DNA of 32,955 bases from Elysia marginata (Eukaryota > Mollusca > Gastropoda > Plakobranchidae). Both the position numbers and the translations under genes were made by a program. Below, in pieces: positions 1 to 13,100 of the stretch. The number at the start of each line of letters is the position of its first letter. Position 1 is the first letter of the stretch. The stretch lies in contig BMAT01008864.1 of assembly GCA_019649035.1 (NCBI GenBank), positions 230,785 through 263,739 on the forward strand, written 5' to 3'. Under the pieces are notes generated by a model. It saw only the letters and a program-made list of their open reading frames with translations, was not told the origin of the DNA and searched no databases.

Positions 1-848
1 CACGTTTCTAGTGTGAAGGTCCAATCCAATGACCTCTCTCTCTCTCTCTTTCTCTCTGTCTCTGATTGTCAGATACCTTTTTGCCCCTCTTTCATGGAGA
101 ATCGAGCTTTTACTACTAAAGTGTCATTACAGCTAATAACTTAGCGATATAAACTTAAAATTCATCTGTTTTTAAACATTCACTTTCACTTTGAGGGTTA
201 AAAACATCAAGTTTTGCTCCATTTAGGCAGCATCCCAATCCATACAGAGAAGAGTGAAGATAAAAAAATCTTTCGTACATTTATTTCATATTTTGTGCAA
301 ACCTATTTCCTGATACTAATATTTACTCCTTTTTTTGTAATACATGCCAAACGGAGATGGAAACAAATGGTTGAACATAACCTAGCTTATAAAAAAAAAA
401 CAACCACTAGTGTTTGGACTTGGTAGTAAATTCTTCATAGATTTGTTTAACATTTATATTTTAAATATATTATGAAATACGTTTTTACTTATAAATGATC
501 CCCACACATCACGAATTTCTTCAAATTAAGAAAAAATCATGTTTAGGTAAGGTTAAGTGATGGGGCAAAATATCATAAAAATGAATATAAAGAAAGTTTA
601 GGCTGGCTTTTGAATTTATTTAGGTCATAGGGTGTCAAATTACTTTCCTCATATGTGAAATAGTCCCACCTGAATCAATGATTTCTGTTTCTTTTCATAC
701 TTATAGTTTTATTTTTTCCCCTTTTTACTTGTTCTCAAAAGAAAATTTGGCATTAACATATTTTATTTTGTATCTCAGATTTTCGAATAACACAAGCAGA
801 CTTTCAATTACCCAAAGTCTAAATTGCAAGTGTGCTTTTCATCTGCAG
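1..848 (+). other. Intron of the anoctamin gene (3' part)
   Basis: No coding segment resembling the anoctamin N-terminal domain could be recognised here. The stretch begins with an imperfect CT microsatellite (about 33-63) and is otherwise AT-rich. It ends in a pyrimidine-rich acceptor, tgcttttcatctgcag, directly before the first recognised exon. The short open frames in it have no family resemblance and are probably chance frames. Confidence 0.6.
33..63. repeat. Imperfect (CT)n microsatellite
   Basis: A run of CT dinucleotides interrupted by ttt and gtc, lying in intronic sequence. Confidence 0.8.
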
Positions 849-1107
849 ACTCCATTCAGAAATATTTTGGGACCAAAATAGCGATCTACTTCTCATTCCT
901 GGGATTTTATACTGTTTCGCTTATCCCACCTGCCCTGATTGGCGTCATCTACTTCCTCTACCCATGGGCAAGCATGTACCGAGAAGCAACCTTTGCTTTG
1001 TTCAACCTCATCTGGTCAACTGTCTTCTTAGAAGCTTGGAAGAGATACTGCAACACTCAGTGCTTTACTTGGGGAGTTCTAGAAGGATCTGGCAGTCTGT
1101 CTAAAAG
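849..1107 (+). CDS. ANO10: ANO10 exon a: TM1 and TM2
   Basis: The acceptor catctgcag is followed by SIQKYFGTKIAIYF, the lead-in to TM1 of anoctamins. TM1 runs through LGFYTVSLIPPALIGVIYFL and TM2 through ATFALFNLIWSTVFLEAW. The exon starts with two bases of a split codon and ends with AG of a serine codon before the donor gttagt (1108). Its end, GVLEGSGSLSK, leads into LEEPR of the next exon, the family's conserved TM2-TM3 link. Confidence 0.92.
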
Positions 1108-4100
1108 GTTAGTCGTACATAGGTTAACTCATGAGTTGTTTAATATATTTTTCTGGCCCATGCCTCTCAGATGCATATATATTTGAAGAGTTGATTAGAT
1201 ATATTTATATGGAAATTTTAGAAACATTTCAATGGAACAGTCATCTTAGATGATCAGATGATTGATTTTTAGTTCATTTTTTTCTCTTTATAAATTTGTT
1301 GTTATTTATTGAGAAATCAAGTACTTTTGTATTTATAGGCAGCTGTTTTAAGATCATATATAGACCATGGGTGCTACTCTTGCGCGGAATAGCGGAAATT
1401 CCGCTATATTGCGATCTTTCTGATGTTTTTGCTATTTACAACTGTTGCCCGATGTTCAAGCAGATTTCTGCTATCACCGATAAGATTTAAGGACATAAAT
1501 ATGACTGGTCACTGTTTATAAAATTAATTCTATTTCCGTTAGAGTATAAGAATAGGATCACATATAAGATTTGAGGACATAAATATGACTGGTCACTGTT
1601 TATAAAATTAATTCTATTTCTGTTAGAGTATAAGAATAGGATCACATATTGTTGAAACCCGCGACACCCAACTTTTTCCATGATGGTCTGCAAACTTAAA
1701 AAAAAACCCTTCAGAGATCAGTGCAAATTGTTTGAACCACAGAGTGGGAAATGCAGGGTCAAGCCCAGAACAACAGAATGCAAAAGTAGAATATTCTCGT
1801 CAAGCAAAAGCAATAGTAAGCTCGTAATCTAGGCTTAGGCTATTGATAGGTGAACAATTTGTGAATTTTTACTCAATCAACCTTAAAACAGTGCTAGTGG
1901 AATAGCATAGTCAGAAGAAAGTTCCAAACTAAGGTTGTATTACCGCTACCACTATTGTAGGTCATTTTTTAAAACTTAACATTAGACCGCAAACAGCACT
2001 TTCTAAAAGTTTTTACATCTAAGTAATTTTTCCAAAGTATACAAATTTATTTTAGGCAGGAATGCAGACTGAAGCGAAAGGGTGTGAACTGAAAGCCATA
2101 ACATCTAGAAGTCTTTATCTGCCAAGGACAAGGGAAATACCGTAGCAGAAGAGATTGAAAGAAACCGGCAATATGAATTTTTAATCTTTTAGTTTACATC
2201 TAATCTACCACAAATAAGAATCTGTGTTTAGCTTTTTGTTCTTATCCCTATCATCTAGTTTAAAATAAATTGGTCTAACAATGAGGAATTTTAAAGGAAG
2301 GTGACAAGGTGCACTGAACGTCATTTCCTGAATTTAGATCTCAGCCCAGATTTTTAAAAAACAAAATAAGTATTAAAAAAATGGCTCGAGAGACTTCTTT
2401 AAAGAAAGGAATCAGATTTTAGTGAACGCCTGCAGATTGAGATTATGTTACTCCTAGGGCTGTATTTGTTATTAGCACCAGGTACTTTCATTTATATGGA
2501 AAACATGTTCAATGTATTGAAATCAAATAAATGTATTAGTGCTAGCTAAGTGTCTAAAAAGAAAATTCTCTTTAGTGGCTTTTATATTTAAGTATGAAAC
2601 AAGAAGTAAACTGCTGACCAAATACTCTAAAATGGTTTCTTCTGTAGCATGATTTAAAAAAAAAACGCGAGGGAGCATGCCCGCGAATCTTCCCTAGAAA
2701 AGCTCCCGCCTTTGGCAGTGGTATCATCTGTCCGCTCCCGTGAAAGTTCTTCCTTTTTGAAAATTTTAAAGTAACACCTATGATAGACAACTGTTTTGAG
2801 ATTACTGAAATCTTAGCACATTGAGATATTAATATCTAAAGCAACTTTATTCTTCTATGTGTTAGCGCCACTCAGTACTGTTTTAGTGAATATTAACATT
2901 AAATGCTATATAAATATGTTATTACTATTAATATAACTGCATTCCATTGTAAACTACACAAACATTGTGGTGAGGTCTCAAAAACTTGTGTATCATTCAG
3001 GTTTTATTGAAAACACTTTATTTTGTCATTTGATTTCTTCTGATTTCAGAATTAAGAAAAATAAAAACAATTGCGACTTAAAAGAAGCAGATTAAATAAA
3101 AAACAGACAAAAACAATTATCTCTTCACAGGAAGCTAGCCTCATTAACCTTATAGTAAGTTGCAAGTGTTTTGGAATGAATGCATTTTTGATGTTCTTAT
3201 CTTCTCTATTTACATCTTAATTCAGCCTTGAAGAGCCCCGAGCGGACTACCATGGAACAATGGGCACCAATGCTGTGACAGGGAAGCCAGAACCAGTTTA
3301 CCCCAAGTGGAAGAGGGTTCTCAAATTTTATCTGGTTACTGTCCCCATCATCAGCCTTTGCCTAGTAGTGGCCTTTTTTGCTATGCTTGCTTACTTCTGG
3401 GCAGAACATTGGATCAAGAAACATGGTTCACAAGATATGGGGCTTTTGACAACCCTGCAGAATTTGCTACCCACGATTGTCTATGCGATTGTTATTGGCA
3501 TCCTAAACACAATTTACCGCACAATTGCTGCCAAGCTTAATAAATATGGTAAAAGATTTTGTTAAAATAGAATGAATATGAAGTTTCCATGTTTTTTTTT
3601 TATTACCTTGTGTCTTAATTTTGAAAAAAATTGAAGCAAAGAAGATTTGATCAAGTTTTACATCTTTTCTCACTCATGTTATATTTTTTGCCTCACATTT
3701 TCAACCATATGCACTTAGTAATAATTTTTTTGCTGATTCTGACATCCTCAGAGAACCATCGTCTCCAATCATCCTATGAAAATCATCTGATTGTCAAGCT
3801 GATTCTGGTAAGTTCACAACTAGAAAGTATATATTTTACAGCTGAAAGTAGAATTGGTGTAAACCTTTGAACCCTGGTGCCCTGAGCCTTATTTTCCCTT
3901 CTACCTGCCCATTAGAGCAAAACTTGTAGATTTCAATCTAGGTTTATTGGGACTAGACCTCTCATCTAGAAATGGAAACTTAGTCACATGTCAGATCCAG
4001 AAATATTTGCATTACATTGTAAAAAGGAAAGAGAGACTCATCCTGAAAATCGCTACCAAGGGTTCAAAGTCCTGAAGAGAAGGCCAAAAGTTTATCTTAA

Positions 4101-7100
4101 CCACAGCTTATCTGATACATTCTATTGAAATTTAGAAGCATTCAAATGAACAACTTCACATACACGGCTCAATGTCATAACAAACAGGATAGCTTTTTAT
4201 GATGAAATTTTTTCTTGAGAAAGCATTATCACACTTTTGAAAATACTGAATGCCTTTCGTAGAAGGTGGTGCTATGGTCTGCAATAATGGAATTTTTCCT
4301 TGCAGATGTGCGCAGTCAAGATTATATGTGTATGAATATGATTTAGGAAGGATTTTTTAGTTTATATATACCAGACACAAGTAAATAAGGTAAAGAAAAA
4401 ATTTCCTGAGTCTGGAAAAAAGTTTTCTTAACATAGAATTCATCTTTAACAAAATTATCCTTAACTTTCAGAAGGCCAACCATTTTGGACAATGTGGTAG
4501 AAATTCCATGACGTTTTCTCATTCTATTTATTCATTTTGTCTAATAATAAGCATTTTTATGCTTCATGAAAAAAATATTTAACCACTTTTTTCAGCAGAA
4601 AACCAAACTTCATAATAAAAATGTAAAAATATACAGAGAAAAGAGCTTTTAAGCAAATGTACGTATTGTTATCAGAAAAAAGTTTCAATTTTCCCATAGT
4701 TGGCTTTCTGAGGGTTAAAGGACTCATCAATATTGATCTATTGACATTATGACAGTTTTGTGATGTTGGAGGAAGAATTATCTCATATAGAGCATAAAGA
4801 AATACATTTGAGTCCAGATTATGGGAATCTGTATAAGAGTTAATATACCAGTACCTGTTAAATTCAAACTTAACTATGTTTATATTATTGTCTTATTTCT
4901 CTTACAGCTGATTATTAAAAAGGCAGATGATTGGGAGTATAACTTTGTAACCCTGGGGTTCAAAATAGCTGGACTGGACTGTAAATGTATTTTTACATTT
5001 TTAATTTAGAATCTGAATATACAAATTATTTCATTATATTTAACTTTAAGAACCCTTTTTTCAAAAAAAAATTCTTAGGTGCCAGTAGTAAAATGTATAT
5101 TACATCTCCCTAAAAGGCAAGATTTGAAATAGTTTTCTAACTATCCAAAAGATAACAATATATCTCGCGTCCATGATAAGTAAGTCAGAAGATGAGAAGT
5201 CAGAATTTTTTTTAGGAAACACCATTTAAAGTTCTTTTTTTTCTCTATATTTTAAGTCAACAAAATTTGTATATATTCAACAAGATATGGAAAATTTCAT
5301 GAAACTTTTATAGACAGAAACTTAAAAAAATGTTTTGTTCAAAACAGTAACACCTTTGAAAGCGAAAAGTACAATATTAGAATCATTCACCCTAGACATG
5401 AGACATGTAAACTGAGATTGCTGTAAATCAAATCTACTGTCATAACATCCAAGATTCGTAGGCCATATTTTGAGAATTGATGATATAACCAGAGAACTAG
5501 TAGGATAAAAAGAAGCAGTAGCAGAGGAAGACAAACAAAGAGATACGATGCTTGATGAAATGATACCTGGGTTGAGGGCAGATAGAATTTCAGATGCTAT
5601 ACTAGGAATAGGCGATTGAGAGACACAGAAAGAGAAAGACGTGATTGCCAATGCTATGAAATAGCGCAACACATATTGATGATCATAAATGCCAAAAAAA
5701 AAAAGTTAGTTTGAATTGATGACAAATAAGATGCTTAACATTTCTGTCAACTAATTTTTTTATAAACACTTTGCTTTGAAATTTTCTATCTCTTTTCAGT
5801 TTGAGTTTGTGAACTCCTTCATGTGCCTTTTTTATGTGGCATTCTACTTGCAAGACACAACTCTGCTGAAGACGGTACAGTAGAATTGGATTTGTAATCA
5901 AATTTGTGCATTTCATGTCCAAACTGTTTTTCTCTTCTAAATATATATCAATCTAATTTTTAAATCCTGATTATTTTTCTGCATTGATATCAGCAACATC
6001 AGTTATTTTTTGTGTTAGGAATGGTTAAAACATTTAAAACTTCTCAAGTATGCAGACATCGATAATAAAACAAAGAAAGTCTGCTTTGTACTTGTAGATA
6101 AAGAAAAATCTAAACACTTCAATTTTATGGACTTTTGTTTAGCCCTTTTTTATGGATGTTACACCAATTTTCTTTTCCAGTTCCTTGGCACAACCCTCGT
6201 GACACAGCAGATCGTGGGGCAGGTTGGAGAGGCGATGGTCCCATTCTTCTTTGTGAAGCGTCGGCAGACTCAGCTTAAGCAAGCAGCCAAGAGAGCAGGG
6301 AAGGCTGGCACTGATATGGAATCTCCAGCTGTAGTGAGGCAGTCCTCTACCGGCAGCTGTAAGGTGGATGATAGTTATAAGAAGCAAGCTGCCCTGGAGG
6401 GCCTTATGGACGTGTCTGCAGTAAGTTGTCTTATTTCAATGGTTTTCCATACATGATTCTTTTTCTTTTTCCTTTATTTATACTTTGGGAGTTCCCTTTT
6501 CTTGTGTGAATTAGTATGGTAGCCTATATGCCACCTGAAAGTGGGCATAAAGATGACTTGTGCATTTTCAGGTGTTAGCGTCATGGTGCAGCCCAGCATT
6601 TCTGAATTAGAAGTAACTTAAAGGATGAAGAGAAAAATAATCCTTTTTAAAAAAAACTTGTAACCAAGTTATCCCTAATGAATGTTAGTATCAGTATGAA
6701 CTGAAAGTACAAATAGAAATTTCCTTGTAGCTGCATTTGAACTGTTAACACCCATTCCAGCATTTGGTTTACTTAATGTGTTTTCTGTTTCCGTGCAATA
6801 CACCTTTAGATATTTTGAGAAGGCAACAGATAATGTTATTAGTTATTGTAATTGTCCACTTTGCATCTATGATCTTATGTGAAATTTATTGCCTCTTGAT
6901 TTTTTTGGAAATTTAAATTTATAAAACCAATCCCAAACCACTGAAAGAAATGACTCGTCTGCGAACTAATTTTATGCTCAAATTTACCAAGTTGCAATTT
7001 GAGATTAAGGAGTTATATAACCCTGTAAGCTTGTTCTGTCAAACAAGATTTTGTTTTCCAGGGATGCAATGACGAGTACCTGGAGATGTACATTCAGTTT

Positions 7101-10100
7101 GGGTATGTGTATCTGTTCTCCTGTTGCTTTCCTCTCGCTGCACTTTGGGCATTGTTCAACAATTTCATAGAGATACGCACTGATGCCTTTAAGTTCTGCA
7201 AAGTGTTCCGCCGACCTTTTACCCAACAGGCCAACAGCATTGGTGCTTGGCAGGTAAGTTATTACATCTTTCCCTTGTCGCATGGAAAAATATATACTGT
7301 AAAGAACATCTTTAACAATTAAAATTTGAGCTAAGGGATGGTTTTGAACTCTGTTCATATTCTCTGTTTGGAGGAAGGGGAATTATCATTTTGAAAATGA
7401 TGCATGTGATGATAAATAAGTTTGTTTTTGTTTGATATTTTTGTAAAGTGAAAAGATTAGTTGAATTTATCTTTGATATAACTTATTTGGGAAAGGAAAT
7501 CTTAACACCAGAAATAAATAATCAAGTAAGCCTGGAACTCCTTTCATTTTGTTTTTGAAATGAGTCTTTGCTACATCCTCTTTCTTAAAAAGCTCATATT
7601 TGTGGACATCAGATTGACAAACTGAGAATGCTAAATCATATATTTGTTTGATGCATCACAGTAAATTTTATTGTAGTTTTAGGAATTTGTTTTCTGTGCC
7701 CAAAAGATAAACTTAAAAAAATCTTTGCCCAAAAAATTAATATCTTTATTTTTGTCATATCCTTCTTCAGCCTGCTTTTGAGATAATTGGTTTGATCTCA
7801 GTGATTACTAACTGCGCGCTGATCGGTATGGACCCAGGGGTCAAGAAATTACTACCCTCAGAACTGTCGCCTGTGAACTATGTGCTTATTTTTGTGGCTG
7901 CTGAGGTAATGGTGAATAGTTTGCTTTAAACAGGTTTTTCTAACTGTGCTATTCACTGAAACGTAATGTGCATCACATGACATTTCACAGACTTTAACTT
8001 GTCACATAAACTTAACCTCAGTTTATGATTATAGGGCTTAATATCATAACGCTGGTAACATAATGGTCTGTCTCTCAGATCAGACAAAATAGCATTGACC
8101 TACCATAAAATTTTATAATTTTTACTTTATACACTACCGGTATATTTATCCCTTTCGGGAAATTTGGCTTCGTTACTCAGTGTTACTGTGTCGCCACAGA
8201 GCAGCGCCACTTATGCCCCAGCAGACCAGTACATATAAAGCCTGTTGCTGGGTACCCATTTTACAGGTGGGTGGACCGGGGAAAGTTCGGGTAAATTGCT
8301 TTCCCAAGGCAATTGCAACATGGCATGGTCGGGAATCAACCCACGACCTCCAGATCTCGAGTCCGACGCACTAACCACTCTTCCAATATCTTTATTAATT
8401 ATCTCATAATTTCAGCTTGGGATTGTGAAAATCGGCTAGACCAAAATTTATTTAAGAGCATTGTAAACCCCTATAATAAACAACAAAGCAGCTACTTAAT
8501 AAAGTTTTTGTGGTTGTTCTTTACACTGATTTAAAGATAGGCCATAAAATAATTATTAGCAGCGGGTTGTTACAATCATTTATGATTCAATATGAAACTG
8601 ATAATGTTTTCAATTGATGTAGTTTACTGCTTGTCACACATTGAATGCAAGGGATGGACTTAAATTTTATTTTTGGATTTATCAGAACTAGGGTATGAAA
8701 GTAGCAAATCTGAAGAGCCATCATCACACAGACAAAGTCAGATCTTCTGCTTTCAAGAAGATAAATGATATACTTAGGAAAAAATAATTATAATTCATCT
8801 TAGCACAGAAACTGAACATCATTTTCCCATTAATCAGTATCAACATGGAAAATATAGTTAATTTGCCTGATTTTAAATTTTCAAATGCCTTCCTTGCACA
8901 AGATACGATTTAAACATTGTCTCTTGGAACGATATTGAGTGTCTATCTGAAATGTCTAATCTCTAAATAACTTTTCATTTCATTATCAATTCCAGCACAT
9001 TGTTTTGGCTATCAAAGCCGGTGTGGCCATCCTTGTGCCAGATTTGCCAAAATGGGTGTCTCTGCAGATGGCAAAACAAGAATACCAGGCCAAACTAGCA
9101 CTGAGAAAACAGGTAGGTCTGAGATCATTTTTAATTGTTTCTCAACTTTAAATGGTGCTTTTTATATTGAGCCTAACATTGATTTAAATGTACCAAGCTA
9201 AAAAGCAAACTAATGTTCAGGGCCTAAAAAGAGCTTTGTTTGTTATTTAACTACAAATATACACATATTACATAATTATATACCTATGCACAGCTAAAAA
9301 ACAGTCAAAAACATATTCTTTTTGGCCAAGGTTATTGACATTAATATTTCAAGCAAAAAAAAAAAAGGCAAACTAATACAAAGAGCATAATAAAGAGCTT
9401 TATAAGTAATTTAACTGCCAATATATATTATTTACCATGCACAACTGAAGAGTGGTAAAAAACATTAAAATGTACAAAAACGATCTATTACTTTTCTCTT
9501 TTTGCCACAGACTCTTATTTCTGTAAACATCTATTACTTGCTTATGCTGCATTAACAAAATCGACAGCCTTAATGGCAAATGGCTCTTTAGAAATGTGAT
9601 GAGTTAACATAGTGTAAAATCAAATTGCAAGTTCTAGCTGCAAAAAAAAATGTTAATACCGAAAAAATTTATGTTTCTAATTGGCTCTTTGTTGTTTCAA
9701 GGTAAACTGAGCGTCTGTTTGACCAGATTTATATAATATATAGTGATAAATGCATGTTGTGCAACAGCATGTTTGATGAGAAATACACAAGAAACAACTT
9801 TCTTTAGATTGAGACAAAACCATGCAACTTTTGGGAACAATGCAGCTATTTGAAGTTCGGTATAGCTATAAATTTCTTTCGTAAGGGAAAAAATAGGTTG
9901 CCCTGAAACGTTATTTTAACTGGACTTACGACTTTTATATAACTTTTTTGTTGTATTGAAATTTTTTTTTTGAGACAATGCCTTTTAAAGTCCATCTTAT
10001 CTTCTTTTTCTTTACATCAACAAAGGTTTTAATATTTTTCCACAATATTTTGATAACTCCATACCAGTATTTATTGTATTTGGAAACTCTGAAAAAAACG

Positions 10101-13100
10101 CATTTCATTTCTTAAAAAAAAAAAACTGCCTTAAAATATGAAACATGCAACATATGACTTGTTAGCCCTGGTCACAAGACTTTTATCTCTTTAATGGAAG
10201 AACACCAGTTTGAAAGAGCATTCCCCAAAATTAAGGCCCTGAATTGGAAGAAGATATGTTATACATTAACTATATTCTTTCATGATTTTCTTCTTTATAA
10301 TCATCTTCAGCCATCGTAAAGACACCAGGTCGGCATGTAGCATGTGACTTTCTTTTCCTTTCTGTTGCTGTGATAGTATTTTTTTCTGTTCTTGCTCATA
10401 ATAACAGTCTAGTTTCTTATAATCTCTTGTAGTTGTATGGTTTGTGAAATAAGTTGGCTGGCAATGCGTCATTGTCTTTTCTATTTGAACCTATTTTGTA
10501 TTGTCTAAGAGAATTGTAAACTCTAAAGGTTCTTCAGGCTTATTTAGGACTAATTCTATGGTTGCCTTCTGATATTAATTGTTTATAAAAGTACTGCAAA
10601 AAAAAAGGGTAACTGTTAAGCAGCGTGCTGAAATAAACTGAAATAAGATGATGACAGAGATGGAAGTCAATGTATGTTTTGTAGTTGGGTGGAGGTGTAG
10701 CATTCATTGTTTTCTTTTTCACATGCCATTGATTTGTTTAATTTTTAAAAACCATTATTGCCAAGTAGTTTTTGTACTAATTTTTGCTAAACATAATTAT
10801 GTTGTTTCAGAAATTCATAACAGTATCGTTAATCATTTTCTACACACACAAACATGGTTTGAACAAAAATGGCTTTGGTCCCTTATTCTATATGATAGAA
10901 TGCCCTAGCCCTAGGCATAAGATCAATGGAAAAAAGTGTCTCTTAAGTTAAATCTCAAGATGTTTTGAAAAAATTTTCAAGCTCGTTTTTAGTATACACC
11001 AGGCTGGAAAAAAATGATTTGCTTAATTCAATAAGCTTTATTGTTTGTTATGTTAGAGTTTTTTAAGCAAACAAACAATATGTCCTGCAACCAGTCCAAA
11101 TAAGTCTTAAGTCGAAATTGGAAGGTAGTCAGATATTGGTATCACAGAAAAGCTTATTTTTTCTACTTTAAATACAACAAACAGAAAGGCTCTATCATGC
11201 TTCTGTGTAAAGTTATAACCATTTGAATTCGGCAGGGTTAGGACTTTTGAAATTTCAGAAAGGAGAGAAAATTGCATTTGAAGTTTAGAGAACTATACAG
11301 GTGTAGAAGACTAAGCCACCATACAAATTGAAATTGATCATATAAAACATGAAATCCAACATGAATCAGTTGTCGTAAACTGTCTCAAAATGGTTTTGCT
11401 GTTAATATCAGAAGGAAAAAAAATTTAACTCCTGACCACCCACTTAACTTCGAGAGCCTCTATCTTAAAACTAGGCCTTGCGACTTATGGCTCATTTGGA
11501 CAGAATGCGAGACATATGATTTTTAGGAATTGAGAAAGAAGAAGTCTTTTTAAGATTCTTAGTCATGCCTAATTATGCGGGAAGAAAAAGCAAAACCTTC
11601 AATAGCTCCAAATGATCAAAAGTAGTGTGGGGTTCCGTTTTTGTTGCAGTCATTTTTAAAGATAAATTTCTGTCTGTAGAAGCTACAAATATGAAGTATT
11701 TTTTTATTTGTTATGTTTTACAATATGCTTCAAACCACAAAGGTTTTATTTATAACTATATGTCTGCTGTTATTTATGCCATTCAAGTAATTTTTTAAGC
11801 ATTGACTTGTTGATATATCCTTTTTTTAATTTGAATTTGCAACAACTACACAAGTGGTATAAATGTTGCAAAAGAATATTGGTCTCTGTAACTTTAATTT
11901 TCCATTTTTCCTAACCTGTTTCCTTTTTCCAGATGAAAGAAGATATCTCTAATCGGAAACCCAAGCTAGTAGATGTCAGTCTTGTATTGCTTTTTTGTTC
12001 TTTACTCTCTTTACTCAAAGATTTGTTTTGCGTTTGTAATATTCGGCACATAAATATAACAAGATAGTGATTTAACACACCTAGGATATCAACACAAATA
12101 CTTTACCAAGCATTCATAATGGTTGAAGGGAAACAAATTTGGCTAATTTAAAAGAATAGTCTTCTTTTGATTGTATTAGTTATATTATGCAGACACAAAT
12201 AAGTTTTGATACATAAAAGTTAATTTGTTAAGGGCTCTGTATTATCAAACCATAACAAGGCATAAAGTACTAAAGTACCGGTAGCCAAATTTTGTACAAG
12301 TAAATTTGATAAAAAAACAAAATGAAAACAATAATCTTGCTTGGAGAACACTTGCTCAATTTTTTTTTGAAGTATGAATCTTAACTTTTTTTCATTCATT
12401 CAAAGTTTCCATTATATTATTATGTATACTTTTTTTTCCTTCATGTACTTTCTTGCGTCTCATATTGTCTGAATTCAGAAACAACTTTCATGAAAAATGA
12501 CGTTTCTTTATTCACGTTGGTCAAGTTTTTTAAAAACAAAAGTAAATTTTTACTGCTAAGGATTGAAAAAAAAATTCTTTAATCTTAAAGTAGAACAAAA
12601 TAATGTGCATCTTAACAACTGACCTATCTAATGATAATACTTAATCTTAAGGCCTTAAAGGATCCATAATGCTTACAGATTCAGTGGTAAACATGATAAA
12701 GTAATACTTTGATTTCTTTGCTCAAAAATTTGTTTCCATTCATTAAGATAAAATTAAATTTGTCACTGATGTTAAAAACAAAAAGAAATTACACTTGAGT
12801 TTGTTAACTTAAATATTCTATTCCTTTCTGTCACTGATCTTAAAATCAAGAAAGAAATTACAGCACTTACCAATTCTTTATTGGAGTCTAGATAAGTGGA
12901 GAGTTCTCAGCCAGATATTTATGTGTGTGGATATATTTTTTTCGACTAAAAAAAAAATAATAATCATAAAGTAATCGTGTTTAATGTACAATCTTTGTTT
13001 GTGGCTTTAATGACATGGCAGTACAGATAAATGTGACCTTTTCTTTACCTTTAACACAATAACCATTGACACAAGTAAAAAAAATACAAATTTGTGTAAC

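Larger units (their letters stand above)
1108..3225 (+). other. Intron with 84-bp duplication and a GC-richer patch
   Basis: A 2.1-kb intron between a gttagt donor and a cttaattcag acceptor. It holds a short interrupted palindrome (1389-1407), a near-perfect 84-bp tandem duplication (1481-1648) and a GC-richer patch near 2660-2750. No coding exon was recognised in it. Confidence 0.75.
3808..5799 (+). other. Intron with candidate cassette exon and retrotransposon remnant
   Basis: This 2-kb intron interrupts TM5. Besides the candidate cassette exon (4908-4980) and the decayed reverse-transcriptase tail (5452-5664), it is plain AT-rich sequence. Confidence 0.75.

Noticed and set aside
214..426. 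Possible upstream ANO10 exon
   Set aside because: The translated sequence does not resemble the anoctamin N-terminal domain, and no matching donor joins in phase with exon a.
5322..5672. 116-codon - strand open frame with a hydrophobic, signal-peptide-like start
   Set aside because: It is antisense to the decayed reverse-transcriptase tail on the + strand, and its Ser-rich composition is explained by that shadow.
7005..7358. 117-codon - strand open frame
   Set aside because: It lies antisense across ANO10 exon f, whose + strand coding is unmistakable.
8331..8380. Functional tRNA-Ser gene on the - strand
   Set aside because: Only the anticodon and T arms are recognisable. The 5' acceptor strand is missing and the sequence continues into a repeat core, so it is a SINE.
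10266..10722. Two - strand open frames in the ANO10 intron
   Set aside because: They are Lys/Gln/His-rich frames in AT-rich DNA. They lack splice context and any family resemblance.
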